From positions 7,111 to 71,110 of the forward strand of contig CAKQTE010000019.1 of assembly GCA_934276485.1 (NCBI GenBank): DNA of 64,000 nucleotides, written 5' to 3'. Within the stretch, counting starts at the first letter, position 1; each line of letters opens with the position of its first letter. The position numbers were made by a program, and so were the translations under genes. This document shows positions 1 to 8,007 of the stretch, piece after piece. A model generated the notes under the pieces. It was not told the DNA's origin and ran no database searches. It saw nothing but the letters and a program-made list of their open reading frames with translations. Origin of the DNA: an uncultured Spirochaetales bacterium. Its GTDB lineage: Bacteria; Spirochaetota; Spirochaetia; Sphaerochaetales; Sphaerochaetaceae.

Positions 1-912
1 TTCCTTGCATGTGGAAGAAGAAAGAAAGACAATTCGATCCTTCCTTCGTGGCAGGAGTGTATGGCACTTGGAACAAATCTAGGATTCTTTGATCCAAGAA
101 CAGTATCTAGTTTTGTGGATGCATCCTACGAAGAGGGATTGGACCCGGTGCATCTAGGTGCAATACTTGCATATGTTTCATCATTGAATGACTCGAACCT
201 AGAAGTGTTGTCTTTATCTGGAAAGACCAAGGAAGAGTATATTCGACTTATCCATTCCATTGGGGAAAGTAGAGGGGTCGGTGCTATCTTCAGAGAGGGC
301 TTGAAAGGCTTTCCTGACGCAATCCAAAACAGCTATGGAGGTGCAATCCTTGCCGATTTGAGAGGTAGCTATTCATCAGCGATACTCACATCCTTAGGCT
401 TGGATATAGTTCTTCCTGCAGGATTGATTCTTCCAAAAAAAGAGCTTAATGCAAAGTGTGCTGCAACACTCACATTCTATGAACTATGCTATACACTAGC
501 CTTGCTTTCATATGGATATGGCCCGATTGTTACAGCATGTATCTTTTGGGATAAGCTTCCAAGCTTTGTATTCTCATCTCCTTTGTTGTTGCGTTTCTCT
601 TCACATTGTTTTTCTGTTTATGGTCTCAAAGGGAAGGATCTATTAAGAAAAGGCATGGAGATTCTAGACGAGCTGGATCTATCCTTTTGTGATATTCCAG
701 AGCATTTCAAGATGGATGTCGAAAGCAATAAAAACACATCAACTGTTCCTTTGCTTACTCTGCAGTCATTGTTCGACTATGAGAAATCCAAGGCATCAAT
801 ATATCTGAAATCCAAGAGGGATATTATCCGTGCACCAAAAGGGAAGATCAAAGCCGCAGTAGCTCCAGATGAAGATCTAGGTCTTGATGGAGATCCGGGA
901 TTGATCAAATAG
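1..912 (+). CDS. Aldehyde ferredoxin oxidoreductase-like protein, 3' part (gene begins before the window)
   Basis: The frame is open from base 1, so the ATG at 61 is internal and 303 C-terminal residues are visible. The stretch W-Q-E-C-M-A-L-G-T-N-L-G, then E-E-G-L-D-P-V-H-L-G-A and later I-F-R-E-G-L-K-G, follows the helical C-terminal domains of tungsten-pterin aldehyde ferredoxin oxidoreductases. Those enzymes oxidise aldehydes with ferredoxin in anaerobes. The N-terminal pterin-binding domain and the cluster cysteines lie outside the window or are not evident here. The sequence diverges from the classical enzymes: the usual cysteine-containing motif around the G-L-D segment is absent, so the protein may be a non-catalytic or distant family member. 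The last 136 nt overlap the convergent phosphodiesterase gene. Confidence 0.65.
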   Translation, partial: FLACGRRKKDNSILPSWQECMALGTNLGFFDPRTVSSFVDASYEEGLDPVHLGAILAYVSSLNDSNLEVLSLSGKTKEEYIRLIHSIGESRGVGAIFREGLKGFPDAIQNSYGGAILADLRGSYSSAILTSLGLDIVLPAGLILPKKELNAKCAATLTFYELCYTLALLSYGYGPIVTACIFWDKLPSFVFSSPLLLRFSSHCFSVYGLKGKDLLRKGMEILDELDLSFCDIPEHFKMDVESNKNTSTVPLLTLQSLFDYEKSKASIYLKSKRDIIRAPKGKIKAAVAPDEDLGLDGDPGLIK

Positions 913-1274
913 ATTCCATTCCTGTTTTCCAGGTGTGGAACATGAGAGTGTCCAAATATGAAGATAGAGCCTTTGCATAGATCGAAATCCTGGTAGAAAT
1001 ATCTGTCTCCATGTGTCATAACTGTATTTCTTCCAAATAGATTCAATGTCCTATATTGCGGTGGAAATGGTAGTGCGTCATAGCAATAGTAGCTATCGCA
1101 ATTGCCTCTGACAGATATCATGTTTGAAAACAAAGGATGATTGTAATTAGGACATTGGTCTCCTGCAGATAGCACAGAAATTGGCTTGAAGTAGGCAATA
1201 GCTTTTTCAACTAGTTCAATACCGCTGTCACTGCCATGAATATCCGAAACAACTAGATAACACTCTTTATCCAT
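777..1274 (-). CDS. YfcE/MJ0936-type metallophosphoesterase
   Basis: A 165-aa single-domain calcineurin-like phosphodiesterase. The metal-binding signatures appear in order: D-x-H at residues 11-13, G-D at 38-39, G-N-C-D at 57-60, T-H-G-D at 87-90 and G-H-S-H at 108-111, followed by N-P-G-S at 125-128. This is the normal length and motif order for the YfcE family, which hydrolyses phosphodiesters with Mn2+ in the cytoplasm; the natural substrate is unknown. The start at 1274 is preferred over 1304 because an AGAGGTG ribosome-binding site sits a few bases upstream. The C-terminal 45 codons lie antisense to the end of the AOR-like gene, an unusually long convergent overlap. Confidence 0.85.
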   Translation of the reverse strand: MDKECYLVVSDIHGSDSGIELVEKAIAYFKPISVLSAGDQCPNYNHPLFSNMISVRGNCDSYYCYDALPFPPQYRTLNLFGRNTVMTHGDRYFYQDFDLCKGSIFIFGHSHVPHLENRNGIYLINPGSPSRPRSSSGATAALIFPFGARIISLLDFRYIDALDFS

Positions 1275-1394
1275 AAAGACACCTCTAGAATGATGATAGG
1301 ACAAAAGGGTGGCTTTGGCATACCAAAAATAGTTTTCTTCTTCACGAAAAGCGTTATTTTTATGGTAAAATAAATCTTATTGGAGACCTTTTAC

Positions 1395-2321
1395 ATGGAA
1401 GAGAAATACTTGACCCTTAGAGATGGAAAGAAGTTGTTTTATAGAGTTTGGAAGGTAGATAATCCTGTTGCAACTCTTCATATAAACCATGGAATGGCAG
1501 AGCATAGCCTAAGATATGATGAATTTGCTCGTGCTATGAACAAAGAGGGCTATGTTGTATATGCCCAGGACCATAGAGGTCATGGATTCACAATCGAAAA
1601 CGATGAAGAGGGCTGGTTTGCTGATGAAAATGGTTGGAGCATCATTGCAGACGATAGCTTTGAACTAGATCAGCTTATTGCAAAGGAATATAAGGGTATC
1701 CCTCATTTGATCTTTGGTCACTCCATGGGGTCTTTCTTGACAAGAACCAATCTATCTCGTCATTCAGAGTCCTATGATGCTGCTGTCATATGTGGAACTG
1801 GCGGCGACCAAGGATTAGCTGGTAAGGTAGGGCGACGATTGGCTCTAAGCAGAGCTAAAAAACATGGTTCAAAAGCCAAGGCTCCAATTATGGATAAGCT
1901 AGCATTTGGATCTTTTACAAAGAAATTCAAGAGAGAAGGCGCTATGTCTTGGCTCAGCTCCGATAGAAAGGAAGTTGAGAAATACATTGCAGATCCTCTT
2001 TGTGGATTCATATGTTCAAACCAATTCTATGCAGACTTGATCGAAGGCTCTTTTACAGCCAATAACCCAGAAGAGATAGCTAAAATCAGAAAGGATTTGC
2101 CAATTCTTTTCGTCTCTGGCGCTCTAGATCCTGTTGGAGGCTATTCAAAAGGAGTGGTGAAAGCTGTTAATCTCTATAAGGAAGCTGGAATCAAGGATGT
2201 TCGCCTTTGCTTATATCCAGAAGGTAGACATGAGATCCTGAATGATGTCATGCGAAAGGATGTCATTGCTGATGTTGCTTCCTTCTATAAGGAAATACTA
2301 GGTGAAAGAAAAGAAAGATAA
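1395..2321 (+). CDS. Alpha/beta hydrolase, monoacylglycerol lipase/lysophospholipase-like
   Basis: A 308-aa serine hydrolase. Visible features are H-G-M-A-E-H-S at 32-38, D-H-R-G-H-G at 59-64 and the nucleophile elbow G-H-S-M-G-S at 108-113 (Ser110). An acid S-G-A-L-D-P and a late histidine in G-R-H-E complete the expected triad. The pattern matches the PldB/monoglyceride lipase group (Hydrolase_4), which acts on lysophospholipids or monoacylglycerols. There is no signal peptide, so it should be cytoplasmic. The ATG at 1395 is chosen because GGAGA lies about 8 nt upstream; a TTG at 1380 is in frame. It is first in a run of four genes, and its end overlaps the next start by 20 nt. Confidence 0.85.
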   Translation: MEEKYLTLRDGKKLFYRVWKVDNPVATLHINHGMAEHSLRYDEFARAMNKEGYVVYAQDHRGHGFTIENDEEGWFADENGWSIIADDSFELDQLIAKEYKGIPHLIFGHSMGSFLTRTNLSRHSESYDAAVICGTGGDQGLAGKVGRRLALSRAKKHGSKAKAPIMDKLAFGSFTKKFKREGAMSWLSSDRKEVEKYIADPLCGFICSNQFYADLIEGSFTANNPEEIAKIRKDLPILFVSGALDPVGGYSKGVVKAVNLYKEAGIKDVRLCLYPEGRHEILNDVMRKDVIADVASFYKEILGERKER

Positions 2322-3585
2322 ACCAATTGATGAAAAAGACGCAAAAGATAGCCTTCTGAGGCGTAACATGCTTTGGTGGAAGGACTATTGGAGTGTTATA
2401 AAATCATGCCTTAGAGGACTTGGAAATGACAATGTCGCAATCCTTTCCTCGGGGCTTGTATATTCATCTTTGATAGCTATCATACCATGCATTACATTCT
2501 TGTTTGTATTCTTGTCAACATTTGGTGTATTGCAATCATTCATGAACCTTCTTCTTGAATGGCTGAAGATGCTTTTTGGTTCTGAGATCGCATCGAATCT
2601 GTTGAATACTATCTCCCAATATTCAAACAATGCAATGTCATTGGGAGTCTTTGGACTTGTATCATTCTTGGTAACTGGTATGTTCCTTGTTAACAAGATC
2701 TATACAGTAATCAATCAAATCTTCAAGACAAAACCCCAGGATGGAACGCTGAAACGTTTTGCTCTCTTCTTTGTCTTCTTGATTGTATTCACATTCCTAG
2801 TTGCAATGTCTGTTGCTCTATCTAACACGATCAACCAAAAGCTTGCAGCATCAATAGGTGTGATAGAGCAGACATCCATGATTCCAAAGAAGATGGGTTC
2901 TTTATTGTTCTCTTGGCTTGCGTTCTTCTTTTTGCTGGAACTTGTTCCGAATGCTCGTATTAGATTCAAATCAGCATGCGTAGGTGCAACAACAGGTCTT
3001 GTCGCTATATCGATTGCAACAACAATATTCAATAGGATAACAAGCTCTGTAGTGTCATACTCAGTAATCTATGGAACTTTTGCATCCATATTCTTCATGC
3101 TGCTTTTTCTATATATCTTTTGGTATATCGTAATTGCAATTTCAGAAATCACATATGTCCATCAATTCAGGCCGGATAAGAACACCCTTCTAGGGCGGCC
3201 TCAAACTCCAGAGAAGATAATCTCGGAAGCTTTGGATATGTTGATGATCATTTGTGACAAATACAACAAGGGCGAAGGAGCAACATCCATAAGGGAGCTA
3301 TCAAGAAAGATGGCTGTTCCTACAGGAAGGCTCTCTAGCTATCTACGCGATATGGAGGGAAGTGGAATGGTTCTTGCTGCAAACACACAAGCTTCCAGCT
3401 TTGTTCCAGCGCGTCCTATGTCCCAGATTTCATTGATACATGTAATAGAGGTTCTCTATGGTGCTGATGAAATAAAGGGTGGTAATGTTGATACTATAGG
3501 AGAAGCTGTTGCAATGGAGTTTTATCTAACAGGCGAAAAAGGTCTTGAGGATATAACACTAGAACAGCTATTGGAGAGAATATGA
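2302..3585 (+). CDS. YihY/BrkB family membrane protein with C-terminal winged-helix-like domain
   Basis: A 427-aa integral membrane protein. After a charged N-terminus there are about six hydrophobic helices between residues 45 and 285, with the G-L-V-Y-S-S-L segment typical of the YihY/BrkB family (formerly mislabelled RNase BN). The transport role of the family is not settled. Residues from about 300 to the end form a soluble domain with S-I-R-E-L-S-R-K-M-A-V-P, which reads like a winged-helix or Rrf2-like fold. It starts at GTG 2302 with AAGGAAA upstream, inside the end of the hydrolase gene, so the two are probably translationally coupled. The gene ends in an ATGA overlap with the next. 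Confidence 0.8.
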   Translation: MKEKKDKPIDEKDAKDSLLRRNMLWWKDYWSVIKSCLRGLGNDNVAILSSGLVYSSLIAIIPCITFLFVFLSTFGVLQSFMNLLLEWLKMLFGSEIASNLLNTISQYSNNAMSLGVFGLVSFLVTGMFLVNKIYTVINQIFKTKPQDGTLKRFALFFVFLIVFTFLVAMSVALSNTINQKLAASIGVIEQTSMIPKKMGSLLFSWLAFFFLLELVPNARIRFKSACVGATTGLVAISIATTIFNRITSSVVSYSVIYGTFASIFFMLLFLYIFWYIVIAISEITYVHQFRPDKNTLLGRPQTPEKIISEALDMLMIICDKYNKGEGATSIRELSRKMAVPTGRLSSYLRDMEGSGMVLAANTQASSFVPARPMSQISLIHVIEVLYGADEIKGGNVDTIGEAVAMEFYLTGEKGLEDITLEQLLERI

Positions 3586-4040
3586 TCGTAAGTAAATATA
3601 TTAGTTCGGAGCTTGTAAGCGCAGATTTTCCAGATGCACCAAACCCAAATGGATGTGCACTCAAGACATATAAAGCAGATGACATCAAGTTGGTCTTTTT
3701 GAAGAATCCTTCTTCTCTAGGGCTTTCCCCTACCGTTGTTATTCCTTATGCGCTAGTTGCTTTCAACTCCGATGATGAGTATATTTTCGCAGCAGCACTA
3801 GAACAGACAGACCTTAGAGAGCTATCGAGCTTGACATCGATTCCTCTTAGACAGCTACAGGAAGAAGAGGGCGTAAAAGGATTCTTGACCAATGCCAAGC
3901 TTGTATTATATGGAGACGATAAAAAGGAAGACTTGGGCTCATATTCAATTCTTCTATCTGAGATAGATGCTATTGCTGATGATTTGATGGAATATGCTCT
4001 CGATAGCTTGGATATCCTAACAGAGGCAGAGGAACTCTAA
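3582..4040 (+). CDS. Hypothetical protein in hydrolase-YihY operon
   Basis: A 152-aa acidic soluble protein that I do not recognise. It shares an ATGA overlap with the upstream membrane protein, and the next gene begins right after its stop, so it is almost certainly expressed as part of the same operon. There is no signal peptide, membrane segment or metal-binding motif. The N-terminal half reads as beta-rich (V-V-I-P-Y-A-L-V-A-F) and the C-terminal half as helical with many Asp, Glu and Leu residues. Codon use matches its neighbours. The real reading frame is supported by its placement rather than by homology. Confidence 0.75.
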   Translation: MIVSKYISSELVSADFPDAPNPNGCALKTYKADDIKLVFLKNPSSLGLSPTVVIPYALVAFNSDDEYIFAAALEQTDLRELSSLTSIPLRQLQEEEGVKGFLTNAKLVLYGDDKKEDLGSYSILLSEIDAIADDLMEYALDSLDILTEAEEL

Positions 4041-4970
4041 GTGGCAAAAGCAGGATTTGCCATAATCGGGCTTGGTGTGCGTGCAGAGCTTCATGCTCAA
4101 GTAATCGAAAGATGCCCGGACGCGGCTCTTGTTGCAGTTTGTTCTCGTACTCTTGATAAGGCAAAAGAGTTCTCTTCCCGTCATGGTTTTTGCAAAGTCT
4201 ATGATGAGGTTGAATATCTCTTGGAGGATGAGAATGTTGATATTGTCGTGATCACAACTCCAAGTGGTTTGCATTTTCATCCTGCGTCTCTTGCGATCAA
4301 AAGCGGTCGACATGTAATAGTAGAGTGTCCTTTGGAACTCTCTGAGGAAAAGGCACTTCTCATTCATGATTTATCGGAAGAGGAGGGTGTATACCTTGAG
4401 TGCATCTATCCAGATAGATTCTCATATAGTACAGAGCTAATAAGGGATGTTATATCAAATGGAGAGCTAGGAAAGATTATCTCATTTGATTACAAAATCA
4501 AGGATACAAACACAGATGTGTATCTTCAAGCCTCCCCTTGGAGAATGGATCCTCATCTTTCTGGGGGCATGGCCTTTTTGCCTTCGAATATCCAAGCTAT
4601 TGATAAACTCCTGTTTATTCTTGGTGAAGATTTGACATTGGTAGATGACAAGGAACCATTTGAATTAAAAACACCAAGTGGAGTTCAAGGAACAATATCA
4701 ATAAAGGGCGATAACCCAGATACACTTTCCATTGTTGGAGAGAAAGGGCGTATCAAGATATGTGGAAACTCGATAGAAGAGTGGGATATACCAGGAAAGG
4801 AAAAACCGGAATTAGATGTATGCGAGAGCGCCTTGTTGCTTCTTGAGCGTCAATATAAAAAATTCCTAAATGCAGTGACAAAAGGGTATCCTGTATGTGT
4901 TGATCCCATTATGGCGAGTCTTTCAATTAGTCTATGTGAAAATATTTCTGAAAATATCCAAATTAGATAA
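4041..4970 (+). CDS. Gfo/Idh/MocA family oxidoreductase
   Basis: A 309-aa NAD(P)-dependent sugar or inositol dehydrogenase-type protein. The Rossmann segment A-I-I-G-L-G-V-R-A near residue 8, then V-C-S-R-T-L-D-K-A and T-T-P-S-G-L-H at about 72-78, are diagnostic. The usual E-K-P motif that places a cofactor-contacting lysine reads E-C-P at 95-97, so that lysine is replaced and activity may differ from the norm. It starts with GTG immediately after the previous stop and is the last gene of the operon. Substrate cannot be told from the sequence. Confidence 0.85.
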   Translation: MAKAGFAIIGLGVRAELHAQVIERCPDAALVAVCSRTLDKAKEFSSRHGFCKVYDEVEYLLEDENVDIVVITTPSGLHFHPASLAIKSGRHVIVECPLELSEEKALLIHDLSEEEGVYLECIYPDRFSYSTELIRDVISNGELGKIISFDYKIKDTNTDVYLQASPWRMDPHLSGGMAFLPSNIQAIDKLLFILGEDLTLVDDKEPFELKTPSGVQGTISIKGDNPDTLSIVGEKGRIKICGNSIEEWDIPGKEKPELDVCESALLLLERQYKKFLNAVTKGYPVCVDPIMASLSISLCENISENIQIR

Positions 4971-5077
4971 ACATCAAAATGTATAACAAAATATGTAGTT
5001 TACCTTAATTTTGTTGTAGTAAATTGTATTTTTTTACGATTTAATGTTTTTTTACATAGTAACATTGGGTATGTTGC

Positions 5078-5134
5078 TTGATGTTCTTTTCAAAATGGTT
5101 AATATAATATATTGATTGTATAGAGGATACAATC
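5078..5134 (+). promoter_or_regulatory. Candidate promoter and operator of the RpiR regulator
   Basis: A TATAAT sequence at 5103-5108 is preceded by TTGATG at 5078-5083 (spacing 19, longer than ideal). Immediately downstream, 5114-5134 is a perfect inverted repeat: GATTGTAT, five bases, ATACAATC. Its position at or just after the expected transcription start is where an autorepressor would bind. The rest of the 239-base gap (4971-5209) is AT-rich and holds no other gene that I can support. Confidence 0.45.
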
Positions 5135-5209
5135 TATTAATAAAGTCATAGACTGGATAAGCGAAATGCGGGGGAGCTTAAAGGTCCGAATGTCGTTGAG
5201 GATACTATT

Positions 5210-5989
5210 ATGGGTACTAATGTTGAATCAAGGCTCTCGGAGATGTTGCCTGCGCAGTTGGGGGAACTGAGCATACTTGAAAGAAAGGTATCAACATATC
5301 TTTTGAAGCACGAAGATAAGTTGATGGGCATGGATATCTCAGAGATTGCCAAAGCATCTGGTGTTAGCAAGGCTACTGTTGTTCGCTTTTGCAAGGCACT
5401 TGGTTTTAATGGTCTAAAGGACTTCAAGATTTATTATGAAGCAGGAAAGAGCCAATACGCTACTAAGGTTTCAAAACTTTCAAAGGGTACAGAGCCAAAA
5501 GAGGTAATGGAGATAATGAAGGGTGGAATCATCAGAACTCTTGAAAAGAGCTTGAATGAAGAGAACCTGGAAACTCTGCTTTCGATTGCCGATGATATAG
5601 CTACATTAAAGTATGTTACTGTCCTATGCACTGATTGTGATGTTTCTTCCATGATTCTAGCTAATCGTATAAAAAGCCTTGGATATAAGTGTGATATTCA
5701 TTCAGCACAGGATGCGATAGCAAACGATATTGCTGAAGGTTTGATCTTTGTTCTTAGTCCTACATGCGAACTTGATGGTATTGGTTCGTATGTGCGAAAA
5801 GCTAGGGATAAGGGATGCAAAATCGCAACATTTACATCCAATCCAAAGTCATGGCTTGCTGTTAATTCAAATAATATGATAGCAGCTTCTTCAGATAAGC
5901 TAATCAGCGAAGATAGATATATATTGTCTAATTTCGCAATCAATAGCCTTATCGAAATACTGTACGCATTGCTAGTTAGTAGAAAATAA
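5210..5989 (+). CDS. MurR/RpiR family transcriptional regulator
   Basis: A 259-aa sugar-responsive regulator. The N-terminal helix-turn-helix spans about residues 41-62 (M-D-I-S-E-I-A-K-A-S-G-V-S-K-A-T-V-V-R-F-C-K), the hallmark RpiR motif. A C-terminal SIS domain at about 125-250 would bind a phosphosugar. Family members repress or activate carbohydrate catabolic genes. The gene stands alone behind a perfect inverted repeat that may be its own operator. No sugar operon adjoins it; the nearest metabolic gene is the Gfo/Idh/MocA oxidoreductase upstream on the same strand. Confidence 0.9.
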   Translation: MGTNVESRLSEMLPAQLGELSILERKVSTYLLKHEDKLMGMDISEIAKASGVSKATVVRFCKALGFNGLKDFKIYYEAGKSQYATKVSKLSKGTEPKEVMEIMKGGIIRTLEKSLNEENLETLLSIADDIATLKYVTVLCTDCDVSSMILANRIKSLGYKCDIHSAQDAIANDIAEGLIFVLSPTCELDGIGSYVRKARDKGCKIATFTSNPKSWLAVNSNNMIAASSDKLISEDRYILSNFAINSLIEILYALLVSRK

Positions 5990-6020
5990 TTTTCCGCGAA
6001 AGCAAAAATTGCGTTAACAT

Positions 6021-6614
6021 ATGCCTATGGCAAATACATTAGATTATTACAACAAAAATGCTGGAGTCTATGCTCTATCTACTGTTAATTGCACAATGGA
6101 TGGAGCTATAGAGGAGTTTTTGCACGTTTTGGGCAAAAAGGAAGGAACCATCCTGGACTTTGGTTGCGGCTCAGGTCGTGACAGTAAGGTCTTTTGGGAA
6201 AAAGGCTACGATGTTGTTTCCACAGATGGTTCGAAAGAGATGTGCTTGGAAGCAGAGAAGCTTTTGTCACGTCCTGTTCAGCAAATGTTCTTTACTGAAT
6301 TGACAGATGAAGATAAGTACGACGGAATCTGGGCTTGCGCATCCATATTGCATCTTCCATATGACACACTGTCTGCTGTCTTGAAGAAGATGGCCAAGGC
6401 CTTAAAGCCAAATGGTGTCATATATGCTTCTTTCAGGTATGGGGAGATGGAAGGCAACAGAGGCGAGCGATACTTTACTGACATCAATGAAGAAAAGCTG
6501 AAAAAGCTTTTGGAGAATGTCAACCTTGAATGCGTAAAGACATGGGTAACTCTCGATTCCAGGCTCGATAGAGCAGGAGACGAGTGGTTTAATGTCATTT
6601 TAAGAAAATCATGA
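6021..6614 (+). CDS. Class I SAM-dependent methyltransferase
   Basis: A 197-aa small methyltransferase. The SAM-binding motif I reads L-D-F-G-C-G-S-G-R-D at about 45-54, followed by the acidic residue of motif II in S-T-D-G-S. The later W-A-C-A-S-I-L-H-L segment corresponds to the motif IV region. There is no added domain to reveal the substrate; tellurite-resistance (TehB-like) and small-molecule methyltransferases look similar. Starts at 6021 and 6027 are both possible, and neither has a strong ribosome-binding site. A clear intrinsic terminator follows. Confidence 0.85.
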   Translation: MPMANTLDYYNKNAGVYALSTVNCTMDGAIEEFLHVLGKKEGTILDFGCGSGRDSKVFWEKGYDVVSTDGSKEMCLEAEKLLSRPVQQMFFTELTDEDKYDGIWACASILHLPYDTLSAVLKKMAKALKPNGVIYASFRYGEMEGNRGERYFTDINEEKLKKLLENVNLECVKTWVTLDSRLDRAGDEWFNVILRKS

Positions 6615-6617
6615 GAT

Positions 6618-6642
6618 AAGAGGGCGTTGTCCCTCTTTTTGT
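6618..6642 (+). terminator. Intrinsic terminator of the methyltransferase gene
   Basis: A 7-bp stem AAGAGGG/CCCTCTT with a 6-nt loop is followed by a run of T residues. Confidence 0.85.
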
Positions 6643-6674
6643 AAAAAGAAAAGACTCGAGGAAACTCGAGTCTT
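6641..6674 (-). terminator. Intrinsic terminator of the tRNA gene (minus strand)
   Basis: A perfect 10-bp stem AAGACTCGAG/CTCGAGTCTT (6651-6660 and 6665-6674) encloses a 4-nt loop. On the minus strand it is followed by a T-rich tract and lies just 3' of the tRNA. Confidence 0.85.
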
Positions 6675-6681
6675 GAATATG

Positions 6682-6754
6682 TCGGCCCTCAGAGATTTGA
6701 ACTCTGGACCAAGGGATTATGAGTCCCCTGCTCTGACCGCTGAGCTAAAGGCCG
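6682..6754 (-). tRNA. tRNA with CAT anticodon, probably tRNA-Ile2 (otherwise elongator tRNA-Met)
   Basis: A complete 73-nt cloverleaf can be folded by eye. It has a 7-bp acceptor stem CGGCCTT/AGGGCCG with one G-U pair, a D arm GCTC/GAGC, an anticodon stem GGGGA/TCCCT with loop CTCATAA, and a T arm CAGAG/CTCTG with loop TTCAAAT. The discriminator base is A and CCA is not encoded. The anticodon-arm context and C4-G69/C5-G68 pairs resemble tRNA-Ile2, whose C34 is converted to lysidine by TilS, more than an elongator tRNA-Met. It is not an initiator: positions 1 and 72 form a C-G pair and the initiator anticodon stem is lacking. Confidence 0.92.
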
Positions 6755-6834
6755 TTAAATATAACTTAGTCATTATAAACAAAAAATTAAGTCATAATCA
6801 ACTATATTGTTGAATGGAAAAGAGGGGAGTCTTT

Positions 6835-8007
6835 ATGACTAAAAAAGTTCTAGCAGTTTTGCTTGTCTGTGTTATTTCTATCAGCGCAGTATTTGCATCC
6901 GATTGGCATTTTGTATTTGGAGATGTATCTCAGCATCCCGAGGTCCTTTGGGGCTTTATCCCATCGTACTTTGATGCAGGAGCAGGATACAAAGGGCTCT
7001 CTCTTATCGATGGCAATACCACAGATATGCAACTCTTGGTTGGCGGAGGAATAAGCCAACGTAAGCTTTGGCAAGATCCTACAACAGGAAAGATAATCAG
7101 AAAGGATCCTCTTATATATGATGTTTGGGACTTCGATTGGTCAGTAAGGTTCGTACAGGGATTTTTGACCAATCCGATGAATACAGAGAAGGATATGATC
7201 TCTATCACACTTGCATACAATGGCCAATACGAGAAAGCCAAGGATTCGATGGCTGTTGGAAAAGAAAGAACAAATGGCGAAAAGAGAGCAGTACTTTCTA
7301 TGGAAGATTTCTTCTCTTCTAGCGATAGGGTTACAAATAGAATATATCCAGAGATCAATGGAAGTGGGGACTTTCTAGGCACGCAGCTTGCGTCTTACAT
7401 CAAATTCGATCTTATGGAAGATACACTACATGAGAACAATGGATTTTTAGGTAAGGTTTCGATGCTATGGGGACCTCTGGCTTTGAATGGTTCTCTTTCT
7501 GGATTTGCAGACTACTTTGCTCTCCGCATGGACGCAATCGGAGCATATACTCTCTATGATTATAAGAAGAATGACAAAAGCTATTTTTCTGTTGTAATTG
7601 CAGATAGATTAAATTGTGGATATGTAACAGGAAATGCTATCCCTGCATTTATCCAAGGACCAGAGTCTCTTGGAAGAAAGGTTCGTGGATTCAATACATA
7701 TACTTACAATACAAGCTTCACTGTAGTTAACAACCTAGACCTTCGTCTTTGTGGCCCTGATATGGGCTTGGAGGGACTAGCTCCTAGAGTGAACCTGTTC
7801 TTTGATATTGGATATGGATGTGGAAATGTAAACAATACAGAAGATAAAGAGAGTAATCTTCTAGCATCCACAGGTGTACAAGGAACTGTATCTATCTTTG
7901 ATTTCATCGATTTGGGATATCAGCTTGCATACCTAATCAAGGGTGACAATTACACAAATGGAAGTAGCAGGATTGCAGGAAGCGTAACATTCTTCCTAGA
8001 TTTCTGA
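6835..8007 (+). CDS. Predicted outer-membrane beta-barrel protein
   Basis: A 390-aa protein with a clear signal peptide (M-T-K-K, a hydrophobic core, then V-F-A-S-D near residue 22). The body is rich in alternating aromatic and polar strands with many Tyr, Asn and Gly residues, and it ends in F-F-L-D-F. A terminal aromatic residue is typical of BAM-inserted barrels. I do not recognise a named family; spirochaete genomes carry many such proteins. The ATG at 6835 is chosen because GAGGGGAG lies 5 nt upstream; an in-frame ATG at 6814 lacks such a site. It overlaps the convergent gene by 12 nt. Confidence 0.7.
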   Translation: MTKKVLAVLLVCVISISAVFASDWHFVFGDVSQHPEVLWGFIPSYFDAGAGYKGLSLIDGNTTDMQLLVGGGISQRKLWQDPTTGKIIRKDPLIYDVWDFDWSVRFVQGFLTNPMNTEKDMISITLAYNGQYEKAKDSMAVGKERTNGEKRAVLSMEDFFSSSDRVTNRIYPEINGSGDFLGTQLASYIKFDLMEDTLHENNGFLGKVSMLWGPLALNGSLSGFADYFALRMDAIGAYTLYDYKKNDKSYFSVVIADRLNCGYVTGNAIPAFIQGPESLGRKVRGFNTYTYNTSFTVVNNLDLRLCGPDMGLEGLAPRVNLFFDIGYGCGNVNNTEDKESNLLASTGVQGTVSIFDFIDLGYQLAYLIKGDNYTNGSSRIAGSVTFFLDF

